Of a stretch of 64,000 nt of DNA, positions 45,270 to 53,032 are shown one piece after another. The translations under genes were made by a program, and so were the position numbers. The DNA is taken from assembly GCA_964599635.1 (NCBI GenBank), contig CAZRGM010000032.1, forward strand, positions 62,001-126,000, given 5' to 3'. How positions within the stretch are numbered: position 1 is the stretch's first letter; every line of letters begins with the position of its first letter. This stretch comes from WJMT01 sp964599635. GTDB lineage: Bacteria; Acidobacteriota; Aminicenantia; Aminicenantales; Aminicenantaceae. The notes beneath the pieces were generated by a model. The model was not told the DNA's origin and made no database searches. It worked only from the letters and a program-made list of their open reading frames with translations.

Positions 45270-47054
45270 TTATAAATGCCATCTCTGAGGATGGTTTTTT
45301 TCATCGTTTTTTAATTTTTTTAAGTGATTTATGATTTCATTTATAGCTTTTTTTAAGGAAGGACTCAATTGATTTCCTCTTTCGACTGAACCGGGTTGAA
45401 TTCCAACCACGTAGGCTTTTTTTTGCATAGATAAATTCTTGAAGCTAGATAAAAACGGACCGAATTTATGACTTACGCTGGAATTACTTAGGATAAATTC
45501 TAAAGGAAGAACTGTTATTTTCCCTGTTTTCTCATGGAAATCAACCGCATCAAAGAAGATTAAAGTATGTTGTTCGCTGTAATCTTCCAGTTTATTGTTT
45601 CTTATTATTTCGGATTCCAGCCAAACATCTTCAAATCCCAGTTCGCGAAGCCTTTCAGCAATCTTTATGCCGATGGCATCATCGCTAAAGTCTTTTTTCC
45701 CTGCACCTATATACACTGGGAGACTGTTTTCTGTCATTTGTTTCAATTTATTTTTCCAATTTCCAGAAGGAGCTTTTGTGACTTCCGCCATATGCGCAGA
45801 GCAGCTGATGCATGGATCGAATGCTCGGACGACGATTTCCATTCTTTCTTTGATTTTGTCTTCTTGTCCTAGATCAAGAAGTTTCTGTGCGGCCGTATGA
45901 CAGTATCTCTCTATGTCATCTGCGTTTTGGGCTGTAGGGGTCACGATGTCAACAGTAGATATTTTACCATCTTTGATTTCATGATGATGGATCAACAAAC
46001 CTCTTGGAGCTTCCACTATTCCTGTTCCTTTTCCGTTTTTGTTAGTGTACTGAATGGGCTCAGGATCTTCTTTAAACCAAAGGATTTCATCGACCAGTTC
46101 TATGATTCTTTCGAAACAGTAGAGTATTTCTAAGGCTTGAGCGGCGTTGTGAAACAGAGGATTGACTTTCCAACGAGAGTTGAAATACTTTTTATACATT
46201 TTTCCTGCTTTTCCCTTAAGCCTTTCCCCCAAATTGTTGATTCTAGCGAGTGCGCCCACTGAGTAAGGTTCTCCTTTATAACGGCTGCGTTTGCAGTAGG
46301 AATGAGAAATAACATACTCATTCGTTACCTTTTGATAGTCGTCTCTGAAGTATTTCTCACCCGTGGAAAGCAGTATTTCATCTCCCCAAAACCCATAATT
46401 GTTACCTCCGGGTTCACAGCAGACGTAAGTTGTTTTTTGTTCAGGGATTTCAGGATAATCAAGACCGCAGAATAGTTCGACGGTTTTTTGGGCAGATGGC
46501 ATGAATTGAATCGCTTTGTTTTTTATAAACTGGAGATCTTTCTTAGAAGGGAATTTGCCGAATCCGCCTATGATCGGGTTTTCGCCGTGAATAAAGCGTC
46601 CGCTCAGGACTTTCATGATGTGATTTGCAAAGTGTTTCATCTCTAAAGCGATTTTAACTTCAGATTCAAATTCTGATGCCATAGCGATGGCATTGGGGTA
46701 TCCCAAAAAATCAGGCAGGGTAAGGTAATATATATGAAGTGAATGGCTTTCGATCATTTCTCCCATATGCATAAGCTCTCTGCAGAGATAGGATTTGGGA
46801 TGTATCTTTATCTTAAGTGCGTTTTCCATAGCCCGAAGAACTGCATTTTTATGTGAAAGAGTGCAGATAGCACAGATTCGGGGGGACATGCTCACGTCTT
46901 CTTCTGGTGTGAGGCCGATGGTCAATTTTTCTATAAGGCGAGGACCTTCGTATACATTGAATTTGACATCTGATATGACTTTTCCATCTATGGTGGCAGA
47001 TATGCCCCCATTTCCTTCCACTCTGGCTAAATGGTCCACAGTTATCTTGTTCAT
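45270..47054 (-). CDS. hydA: NiFe hydrogenase large subunit fused to a maturation protease
   Basis: 594 residues. Residues 1-421 are a group 3-type large subunit: HLARVEGNGGI, SPRICAICTLSHKNAV (Ni ligands C61 and C64) and DPCISCSAH (413-421, Ni ligands C415 and C418). Normally a maturation protease cuts just after this His. Here a 14-residue linker (M422-G431 onward) leads to residues 446-580, a HycI/HybD-type protease: VYIGAGKKDFSDDAIG (metal Asp 459), FFDAVDFHEKTGKI (D502/D505), SVSHKFG (H529) and VGIQPGSVERGNQLS. The metal ligands look intact; the usual GxGN reads GAGK. One uninterrupted frame. Overlaps hydD by 4 bp (ATGA). Confidence 0.93.
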   Translation of the reverse strand: MNKITVDHLARVEGNGGISATIDGKVISDVKFNVYEGPRLIEKLTIGLTPEEDVSMSPRICAICTLSHKNAVLRAMENALKIKIHPKSYLCRELMHMGEMIESHSLHIYYLTLPDFLGYPNAIAMASEFESEVKIALEMKHFANHIMKVLSGRFIHGENPIIGGFGKFPSKKDLQFIKNKAIQFMPSAQKTVELFCGLDYPEIPEQKTTYVCCEPGGNNYGFWGDEILLSTGEKYFRDDYQKVTNEYVISHSYCKRSRYKGEPYSVGALARINNLGERLKGKAGKMYKKYFNSRWKVNPLFHNAAQALEILYCFERIIELVDEILWFKEDPEPIQYTNKNGKGTGIVEAPRGLLIHHHEIKDGKISTVDIVTPTAQNADDIERYCHTAAQKLLDLGQEDKIKERMEIVVRAFDPCISCSAHMAEVTKAPSGNWKNKLKQMTENSLPVYIGAGKKDFSDDAIGIKIAERLRELGFEDVWLESEIIRNNKLEDYSEQHTLIFFDAVDFHEKTGKITVLPLEFILSNSSVSHKFGPFLSSFKNLSMQKKAYVVGIQPGSVERGNQLSPSLKKAINEIINHLKKLKNDEKNHPQRWHL

Positions 47055-47833
47055 TTGGACTCCTTTTTTATTTGTTTAAGAAGATCAACCATTTTTGTGC
47101 CTGAATAATTCGCCATACGCTTTTTTATGGACTCCATGTCAAAACCTTTTTCCTGAAGCAGATAGTATTCCGAAGTGTAATTCGCACCTTCTACAGGACC
47201 CCAACATCCGAAGCAGGGCACATTGTGATTGGGGCATATGGAGCCACATCCATCTGCTGTTAAAGGGCCCAAACACGGGATTCCTTTGTTTAAAAGGCAT
47301 TCATTTTCATTATATTTGCAGGTTACACATACAGGTCGAGGATATTTTTCCGGGAAGTTTCCTCTGATTGCTCGATTTAAAAAGTTTAAAAATTGATCTT
47401 TGCTGATAGGACATCCGGGAAGATAATAATCGACTTTTATATAGGCGTCTATAGGCTTTGACTGGATGGCTTTGGTATGAGTCATCTTGATATTTCCATA
47501 AACTTCCCTATAATTTTTTTCCCATTCTTTTGGATCTGTAAATTTTGCTTGGATTCCCCCTACTGTGGCACAAATTCCAATGGCCACAACGATTTCTGCT
47601 CTTTCTCTTATATCTTGAATTTCTTTGATTTCTCTTTCTGTGCTCACAGATCCTTCAACCAGGGCTATGTCTAACTTTCCTTCAATGTTTTCACTGCTTG
47701 CCATGAGAAATGACTGAATATCCACCGCGTTAAAGATATCGAGCAGTTCTTTTTCGCAGTCCAGAATAAGCAGGGCGTCTCCGGCACATCCTGTTAGCTC
47801 ATAGATTCCGATTTTTAATTTGCGGTTCCTCAT
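47051..47833 (-). CDS. hydD: Hydrogenase small (delta) subunit
   Basis: 260 residues of the NuoB-like hydrogenase small-subunit family. Cluster ligands are seen in TGCAGDALLILDCE, IGICATVGGIQAKF, YLPGCPISKDQFL and the C-terminal CVTCKYNENECLL ... GCGSICPNHNVPCFGCWGPV (further 4Fe-4S clusters). It passes electrons from the NiFe site to the flavin subunit. ATGA overlap with hydA. Homologous to the delta subunit of Pyrococcus sulfhydrogenase. Confidence 0.92.
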   Translation of the reverse strand: MRNRKLKIGIYELTGCAGDALLILDCEKELLDIFNAVDIQSFLMASSENIEGKLDIALVEGSVSTEREIKEIQDIRERAEIVVAIGICATVGGIQAKFTDPKEWEKNYREVYGNIKMTHTKAIQSKPIDAYIKVDYYLPGCPISKDQFLNFLNRAIRGNFPEKYPRPVCVTCKYNENECLLNKGIPCLGPLTADGCGSICPNHNVPCFGCWGPVEGANYTSEYYLLQEKGFDMESIKKRMANYSGTKMVDLLKQIKKESK

Positions 47834-47842
47834 GATTCCTCC

Positions 47843-48703
47843 CTAAATAAGTTCTCTCATATGAATGACATCCCAGTACGTAAAAACGGGACCGTCCAGA
47901 CAAGTATAGATATAATCTATGGCGCAGTGTCCGCATTTCCCAACTCCGCATTTCATCCGCCTTTCAAGAGTCATAAGGATTTGATCTTTGGGTATTTTGA
48001 GTTTGAGCAGTTCTTTAAGAACAAATTTATACATAATAGGGGGTCCGCAAACAAGACCGTAGGTATTGTTTGAATTGATATTCTGTATTTTGGGGAATAG
48101 GGTAGTCACGACCCCTATATTTTCCGGCCATTTGCCCGTCTCATCTTTATCGACACAAAGCAGGCATTCTAGATCTTCTCTTTCTTTCAGTGAGAAAAAT
48201 TCTTCTTTGAGGAGCATTTCATCTGGTGTTTTTGCTCCATGAAGGAGGATCACTCTCCCGAACTGGTCTCGGTTATCTAGACAGTAAAGCAATACGGAGC
48301 GCAGAGGAGCAGCCCCAAGTCCACCCATCACGATCAATATGTCGTGGTCTTTCATTTGTTCCACAGGGAATCCGTTGCCGTAGGGGCCTCGGACTCCGAT
48401 GAAGTCATTTTCTTTGAGCCTAAAAAGTGCATTTGTGACAATCCCTGTTTTGCGGATACAGAATTCAAGGAGACCGGGGCGGGAAGGTGTCGAAGAAATT
48501 GAAAAAGGAGCTTCCCCAGCTCCGAGGACTGAAATCATTGCAAATTGACCTATTCTATATTTAAAAGATAGGGCTTTATTCATATCTGCTATCCGAATTT
48601 GAAAAAATTTCACATCCTCAGTTAAATGATATGTGCGGACGATTCTTGCGGTCTCTGGAAGAAAAGGATTTTTGGATATATTGGTTTTATTTTCATGGTT
48701 CAT
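47843..48703 (-). CDS. hydG: Hydrogenase FAD/NAD(P)-binding (gamma) subunit
   Basis: 286 residues from ATG 48703, which overlaps the hydB stop by 3-4 bases; the longer frame from 48820 enters hydB and adds unrelated residues. Ferredoxin-reductase fold: RIVRTYHLTEDVKFFQIRI, GQFAMISVLGAGEAPFSIS (FAD site), GVRGPYGNGFPVEQM, VMGGLGAAPLRSVL (nucleotide site) and RRMKCGVGKCGHCAI (2Fe-2S). It couples the enzyme to NAD(P)H. Confidence 0.93.
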   Translation of the reverse strand: MNHENKTNISKNPFLPETARIVRTYHLTEDVKFFQIRIADMNKALSFKYRIGQFAMISVLGAGEAPFSISSTPSRPGLLEFCIRKTGIVTNALFRLKENDFIGVRGPYGNGFPVEQMKDHDILIVMGGLGAAPLRSVLLYCLDNRDQFGRVILLHGAKTPDEMLLKEEFFSLKEREDLECLLCVDKDETGKWPENIGVVTTLFPKIQNINSNNTYGLVCGPPIMYKFVLKELLKLKIPKDQILMTLERRMKCGVGKCGHCAIDYIYTCLDGPVFTYWDVIHMRELI

Positions 48704-49761
48704 TTTGTCACCTTTTCGTATAATCGATTCCAGAAAGAATTTACGTTCTCTCCGTCTAAAGATTTCCCCACTGTTTTTACATTGATGTCCACAGGGCAGG
48801 TTGATATGCATCTTCCGCATCCCACACAGCCGGGTTTGCCGTATTTGGATATATAGGCCTGAAATTTATGTGTATACCAGAGTTTTAATCTGTCTGAGCG
48901 TTTTTTTCTGAAATTTTCTCCTCCTGCCACGCCGGAATAATTTTCTAATGTGCAGGCATCCCAGCATCTTCGGATTTCGGAGTCATTTCCCCCCAGAGCA
49001 GGTCTATCTTGCACATTGTAGCAGTTGCAGGTGGGACATACGTTGGTACAAGAACCACAGGCTAGGCATGCCTCTCCTAATTTCTCCCAGAGGGGATCAT
49101 TGTATTTGAGTTCCATCAAGTCACCGAGAGCATCAAAATTAATTTCAGTTTTGAAAGAGGCATCTCTCTGATCAGACCATTCTGTGTATTCCTTGATATC
49201 TCGGTCGGTAATATCTTCTTCAAATAGTTCAGCCTTCGTTCTTATTAAATCATCTCCTTTACTGGAACCGATCCATACGATATATATTTTCTTGAGCTTT
49301 GAAAAAAACAGATCGTATCCTTCTTTGACGATATGGGTTCGAGTGGATTTACATAGGCTGTTCTCGTCCGGCCAGCAGGAATGTCCCAGAATCAGAGTGT
49401 TTTTTCGGGATTCCATGTAATAGGGGTCATAAAATTCATGGGTAAAGAAGTTGTCCATTATCAGAAGGCCGTGTATGTCGCAGGGATGGATACCAAAGAT
49501 TATTTTTTTTGAAACATGGGAGAAGTCTTCTTTGTATTCTTTATCAGAAGCTTTAAACATATTTATAGAGGATGGGAGGATGATTTTCCTGGGAGGTAAG
49601 ATGGTTCTGGTGCAATCAGTATCAATTTTGTCAAAATCCTTTATAATTTGGAAGTTATATTTATTTGAATTGACTTTGACTGGAGCCCACAGTTCTGCCT
49701 TCTTAGAAATTTCTTCTAGAAAAAGATTCAACTTTTCTCTCTTTAGTTTTACGATTTTCAT
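48700..49761 (-). CDS. hydB: Hydrogenase 4Fe-4S (beta) subunit
   Basis: 353 residues, first gene of the operon. The N-terminal ~200 residues match the sulfhydrogenase beta subunit (LPPRKIILPSSINMFKA, FGIHPCDIHGLLIMD). Two ferredoxin-type clusters are near the C-terminus: CLACGSCTNVCPTCNC and CVGCGRCISTCPVDI. Gene order hydB-G-D-A is that of the archaeal sulfhydrogenase (group 3b NiFe), which reversibly links H2 to NADP(H) and can reduce sulfur. GGAGG precedes the ATG, within the edge of repeat E. Probably sigma-54 dependent (see 49895). Confidence 0.92.
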   Translation of the reverse strand: MKIVKLKREKLNLFLEEISKKAELWAPVKVNSNKYNFQIIKDFDKIDTDCTRTILPPRKIILPSSINMFKASDKEYKEDFSHVSKKIIFGIHPCDIHGLLIMDNFFTHEFYDPYYMESRKNTLILGHSCWPDENSLCKSTRTHIVKEGYDLFFSKLKKIYIVWIGSSKGDDLIRTKAELFEEDITDRDIKEYTEWSDQRDASFKTEINFDALGDLMELKYNDPLWEKLGEACLACGSCTNVCPTCNCYNVQDRPALGGNDSEIRRCWDACTLENYSGVAGGENFRKKRSDRLKLWYTHKFQAYISKYGKPGCVGCGRCISTCPVDINVKTVGKSLDGENVNSFWNRLYEKVTK

Positions 49762-49773
49762 TTAAATGATCCT

Positions 49774-49853
49774 CCAGACCTATTCATAAAAAATAGCGGT
49801 TTTTTTATCAGTCATACAGGTCCTTTCGTTTTGACAGGATTTTTTTTATGAAT
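49774..49853. repeat. Palindromic repeat element, copy E, in the hydB leader
   Basis: The left end CCAGACCTATTCATAAAAAA is close to the family consensus, followed by TAGCGGTTTTTT. The right end is GGATTTTTTTTATGAATA. It lies just upstream of hydB, between the candidate sigma-54 promoter and the hydB ribosome site, so it would be in the 5' leader. Confidence 0.65.
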
Positions 49854-49894
49854 ATAAAAAGTTCCTTCCTTTCATGATTCATGCCTTATATGGA

Positions 49895-49909
49895 TGCAAG
49901 TTATATGCC
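49895..49909 (-). promoter_or_regulatory. Candidate sigma-54 promoter of the hydrogenase operon
   Basis: On the minus strand AAGGCATATAACTTGCATCC contains GG-N10-GC (GG at 49909-49908, GC at 49897-49896), matching the -24/-12 elements (consensus TGGCAC-N5-TTGCA). It points at hydB, whose ATG is about 130 bp away. A sigma-54 activator gene lies immediately upstream. Activator sites could not be identified. The rest of the 331-bp gap holds repeat E and no gene. Confidence 0.5.
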
Positions 49910-50092
49910 TTTTTTTTATTTTTCATACTCTGTTATTTAAGTTCATGAATTCAAAGGAATTAGATTTACGGATGATGGTTCGAAGGAAATCAAATGATTT
50001 GGATTTCAAAAGAGTGTAGAAATATTCCACACCTAGTGTTTAGATATGACATATCAAAATCTAATGGCAATGCCTTTTTCATAAAAGCTGGA

Positions 50093-51451
50093 TTATTTTA
50101 TTTTATATTTTTCTATTTTTGAATAGAGAGTTTTTCTGTCTATTCCCAAGATTCTGGCCGTTTTACTTATATTGCCATGTTGAGACTTGAGGACAGATTC
50201 TATGTGTTCTTTTTCAACTGTTTTTAATGTCTTATTTTTTTCTCCTACTGGAATAGACATGGAACTGCAGGAACCTATTCCATGGTAAATAAGGTCATCT
50301 AATCCAACTTTATGACCTCTTGTCAGCACCATGGATCTTTCAATGGTGTTCTCTAATTCCCGGATGTTTCCAGGCCAATCATAATCCATGATAGTTTTTT
50401 TAGCTTCGATGGTAAATCCTTTAATATCTTTTGATAGTTTTTGGTTATATTTTTGAAGAAAATGATCTAAAAGGGGAAGTATGTCTTCTTTTCTTTCCCT
50501 TAAAGGGGGAATGTTTATAGGAACCACGCTTAGGCGGTAGAAAAGATCTTCCCTGAATTTATTTTGTTTGACTCGTTCTTCCAAGCTTACATTGGTGGCT
50601 GCAATGATCCGAACATCCACTTTGATGGGTTCTGTGCTTCCAATCCTGGTTACCTCACGTTCCTGAATAACTCGCAGAAGCTTTGCCTGAATGTTCGTGC
50701 TTATATGGCTTATTTCATCCAGAAAGATGGTGCCTTTGTCAGCCACTTCGAATCGGCCATGTTTGGTCGCATAAGCTCCAGTAAAAGAACCTTTGACATG
50801 CCCGAAAAGCTCACTTTCGAAAAGAGTTTCTACAAGGGCCCCACAATCGACGACCACAAAAGGAGATTCTCTTCGTGGACTGTGTTTATGTATTTCTAAA
50901 GCAAGGAGTTCTTTCCCGGTTCCGCTTTCTCCGGTAATAAGAACTGTGCTTTGGGTGGGGCTGACTCTCTTCATGATATCGACGACCTTAGCCATAGATT
51001 TGCTTTTTCCTAGAACCATAGAGAATTTATCTTGGGCTGCAGGTTCAATATCTCTCTTTGAGTCTTGATGATTTATTGTATTAAGAGCTTTTTTCACTAC
51101 GGAGCGCAGGTCTTTGGGGCGGAAAGGTTTCGCCAAATAATCGAAGGCTCCATGTTTAATGGAATTGACCGCAGATTCAATAGACGCAAATCCAGTGATA
51201 ATGATCACTGGAGTTTCAGGAGTAGAAGACTTTATGATATCGAGGATTTTCATTCCTGGAATTCCAGGGAGCTTTAAATCAAGGAGGACCACATCGAACT
51301 TGGACTTATTTAGAATATTGACAGCCTCTTCACCATCTCCGGAAGTGTCAACTGAATATCCCTCTTTGATGAGAACTTGACGGCACGCCTCTCTTATTGA
51401 TTCTTCATCATCGATGATAAGTATTTTTGGATTTTTGTTGTTTGATTTCAT
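50093..51451 (-). CDS. Sigma-54-dependent response regulator (NtrC family)
   Basis: About 452 residues from ATG 51451; a TTG five codons earlier is possible. Receiver domain (1-120) has ILIIDDEESIREACRQVLI, phospho-Asp in VVLLDLKLPG, and K in YLAKPFRPKD. The AAA domain (about 145-370) has GESGTGKELLALEI (Walker A), ELFGHVKGSFTGAYA (sigma-54 contact loop, GAFTGA variant GSFTGA) and GTIFLDEISH (Walker B). A Fis-type helix-turn-helix ends the protein (GNISKTARILGIDRKTLY). Upstream of the hydrogenase operon on the same strand; likely its activator. A dedicated histidine kinase is not adjacent. Confidence 0.93.
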   Translation of the reverse strand: MKSNNKNPKILIIDDEESIREACRQVLIKEGYSVDTSGDGEEAVNILNKSKFDVVLLDLKLPGIPGMKILDIIKSSTPETPVIIITGFASIESAVNSIKHGAFDYLAKPFRPKDLRSVVKKALNTINHQDSKRDIEPAAQDKFSMVLGKSKSMAKVVDIMKRVSPTQSTVLITGESGTGKELLALEIHKHSPRRESPFVVVDCGALVETLFESELFGHVKGSFTGAYATKHGRFEVADKGTIFLDEISHISTNIQAKLLRVIQEREVTRIGSTEPIKVDVRIIAATNVSLEERVKQNKFREDLFYRLSVVPINIPPLRERKEDILPLLDHFLQKYNQKLSKDIKGFTIEAKKTIMDYDWPGNIRELENTIERSMVLTRGHKVGLDDLIYHGIGSCSSMSIPVGEKNKTLKTVEKEHIESVLKSQHGNISKTARILGIDRKTLYSKIEKYKIK

Positions 51452-51818
51452 TATAAAACAACCCAAAGAAAGCTGAGGAAAATTTTTTTTCTTGATGAAA
51501 GAGAGATCTTCATTGATTGAATGGGTATCAAACTATTTTTTTTAGTAATTATACTGTATATATGGAACCTAAACAAGTTGAACCATGGGTTAATATTGAC
51601 TAGAATAAAAAACTATGGATATATGCTTTAACTTTAATTTTTGTTTGCCCTGTTTAATATTACCTGGGAAGGAAACGAATTAAGATCTTGTTAGAGTTGA
51701 AAATAAGGATATGTAAATATCTTTTTTAGTTTAGGTCTAATAAAGAAAACCAATTTAGACTTGCTTTTTTACTTGAAAAAAAAGTAAAATTTAAGAAAAT
51801 AGAAAGCAAGGAGGAAAA
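51452..51818. other. Intergenic region between the NtrC-type gene and the lipoprotein gene
   Basis: A 367-bp AT-rich gap between divergent genes. No credible open frame or tRNA. A possible promoter for the lipoprotein is TTGCTT then 18 bp and TAAAAT near 51761-51790; AAGGAGG at 51808-51814 is its ribosome site. Otherwise nothing clear. Confidence 0.5.
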
Positions 51819-52493
51819 ATGAAAAAGAAGATTTTCTCATATTTAGGAATGGTGGCTCTTATATTAATGATTTATAGCTGTTCCACTCATCCAGAAAAAT
51901 CGATTTTAGCAAAGTATTTTAATGCGATGTCTCTTAATGATACAAATACTCTTTCCACTATGGCCATCGAGCCTGCTGATTTTGATTTTAACTCATGGGA
52001 AATTGTCAATGTTTCTGAAGAGAGTGTGGATCCATTCAATCTGAATGAATTGGACAGCAAGGAAAAGGAGCTTAAGAAAAAAGTTGATGACTCCACCGTA
52101 TATACTCTTAATGCTAGAGATGAAATGGATACTGCTAAGTTTGAGATGGAAAGACGACGAACAAGGGCTAATATAAATAAATTCAATGAGGCTGAAGAAA
52201 ATTATAACAAGTTGTATGAAGCCCATAAAGAACTCCGGAAACAATACAACGAAGTGGAGCGAGCTGCAGAAGAAGAAGAAGCAATTTCATTATTTTCTCT
52301 TGGAGGAGATTTTCCAAGAATAAGGGAGTTTGAAGGTGCGGTTCATAAGAAAGAGGTTGATGTTAAGGTTCGTAGAAATGGAGAGGAAGTAAATTATAAG
52401 ATTTATATGAGGCGGTATGAACTTAATGAACCAGATACAAATATTATTCACAATGGAAGATGGATTATCCTTAGATTTAAGAAGCTTGACTAA
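51819..52493 (+). CDS. Hypothetical lipoprotein with central coiled coil
   Basis: 224 residues, not recognised. The N-terminal lipoprotein signal is LGMVALILMIYSC, Cys21 being the lipid site. Residues ~75-155 are charged and helical (KEKELKKKVDDS..., RRRTRANINKFNEAEENY, HKELRKQYNEVERAAEEEEA), probably a coiled coil. A basic C-terminal part (VHKKEVDVKVRRNGEEVNYK) may be a beta domain. No enzyme motif. Alone between the regulator and the tRNA genes, with its own ribosome site. Confidence 0.7.
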   Translation: MKKKIFSYLGMVALILMIYSCSTHPEKSILAKYFNAMSLNDTNTLSTMAIEPADFDFNSWEIVNVSEESVDPFNLNELDSKEKELKKKVDDSTVYTLNARDEMDTAKFEMERRRTRANINKFNEAEENYNKLYEAHKELRKQYNEVERAAEEEEAISLFSLGGDFPRIREFEGAVHKKEVDVKVRRNGEEVNYKIYMRRYELNEPDTNIIHNGRWIILRFKKLD

Positions 52494-52519
52494 ACTTTTA
52501 GTAATTTCTTGACATCATA

Positions 52520-52548
52520 TTGACTCTTTTTTAATTTTCCTTTATAAA
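52520..52548 (+). promoter_or_regulatory. Promoter of the tRNA-Lys/tRNA-Glu pair
   Basis: TTGACT at 52520-52525, 17-base spacer, TATAAA at 52543-52548; tRNA-Lys starts 22 bases later. A second -35-like TTGACA at 52509-52514 with TAATTT 17 bases on could be an alternative. Confidence 0.65.
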
Positions 52549-52569
52549 TACATGCCTATTTTTTGTGAT

Positions 52570-52644
52570 GGGCCGTTAGCTCAGGGGTAGAGCACCGGCC
52601 TTTTAAGCCGGGTGTCGCTGGTTCAAATCCAGCACGGCTCACCA
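52570..52644 (+). tRNA. tRNA-Lys (TTT)
   Basis: Cloverleaf readable by eye: acceptor GGGCCGT with ACGGCTC (one G-T pair), D arm AGCTCAGGGGTAGAGC, anticodon stem CCGGC with GCCGG and loop CTTTTAA (anticodon TTT), T arm GCTGGTTCAAATCCAGC. The 3' CCA is encoded. Confidence 0.97.
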
Positions 52645-52653
52645 TGATTACAC

Positions 52654-52728
52654 GCTCCTGTCGTCTAGCCTGGTCTAGGACACCGCCCTTTCAAGGCGGC
52701 GACACGGGTTCAAATCCCGTCGGGAGCG
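52654..52728 (+). tRNA. tRNA-Glu (TTC)
   Basis: Acceptor GCTCCTG with CGGGAGC; anticodon stem CCGCC with GGCGG, loop CTTTCAA (anticodon TTC); T arm ACGGGTTCAAATCCCGT. GTCGTCTAGCCTGGTCTAGG is the typical tRNA-Glu D region. CCA is not encoded. A T-run (TTTTTTG) follows immediately. Confidence 0.96.
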
Positions 52729-52892
52729 TTTTTTGTTTCCCCTAAAAAACACGTTTTCCCTTTAAGCACCGTACAGCCAAATTAAGCGGGTTTAAGCAGA
52801 ATCTGTGACATAATTGTGACACAGATGAAAGGAGACTGTCTTAATTCTCATATTATTTAGCGATAAAAAAAATTTTTTTTAAGAACTAATGT

Positions 52893-52956
52893 CTGAAAAT
52901 TTTTGGTGTTCTTATTTCAAATTTTAATCGCCATTTTTTTATGAATAGGTCAGGTT
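52893..52956. repeat. Palindromic repeat, partial copy C
   Basis: GTTCTTATTTCAAATTTTAA then TCGCCATTTTTTTATGAATA and GGTCAGGTT. The first part matches the middle of copies A and B; the end is the family terminus in reverse. It lies upstream of the C1B peptidase gene. The 300-bp gap after tRNA-Glu otherwise holds no gene. Confidence 0.7.
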
Positions 52957-53032
52957 AAATGTGAATTTCTTATTGACTGGACTTATTTTTTATATTTATG
53001 ATGGGGAATGGAAATGATTAGAGGATAGTCAT

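Noticed and set aside
45567..45900. Two antisense frames over hydA
   Set aside because: Opposite a strongly conserved gene; Phe/Ser-rich composition typical of shadows.
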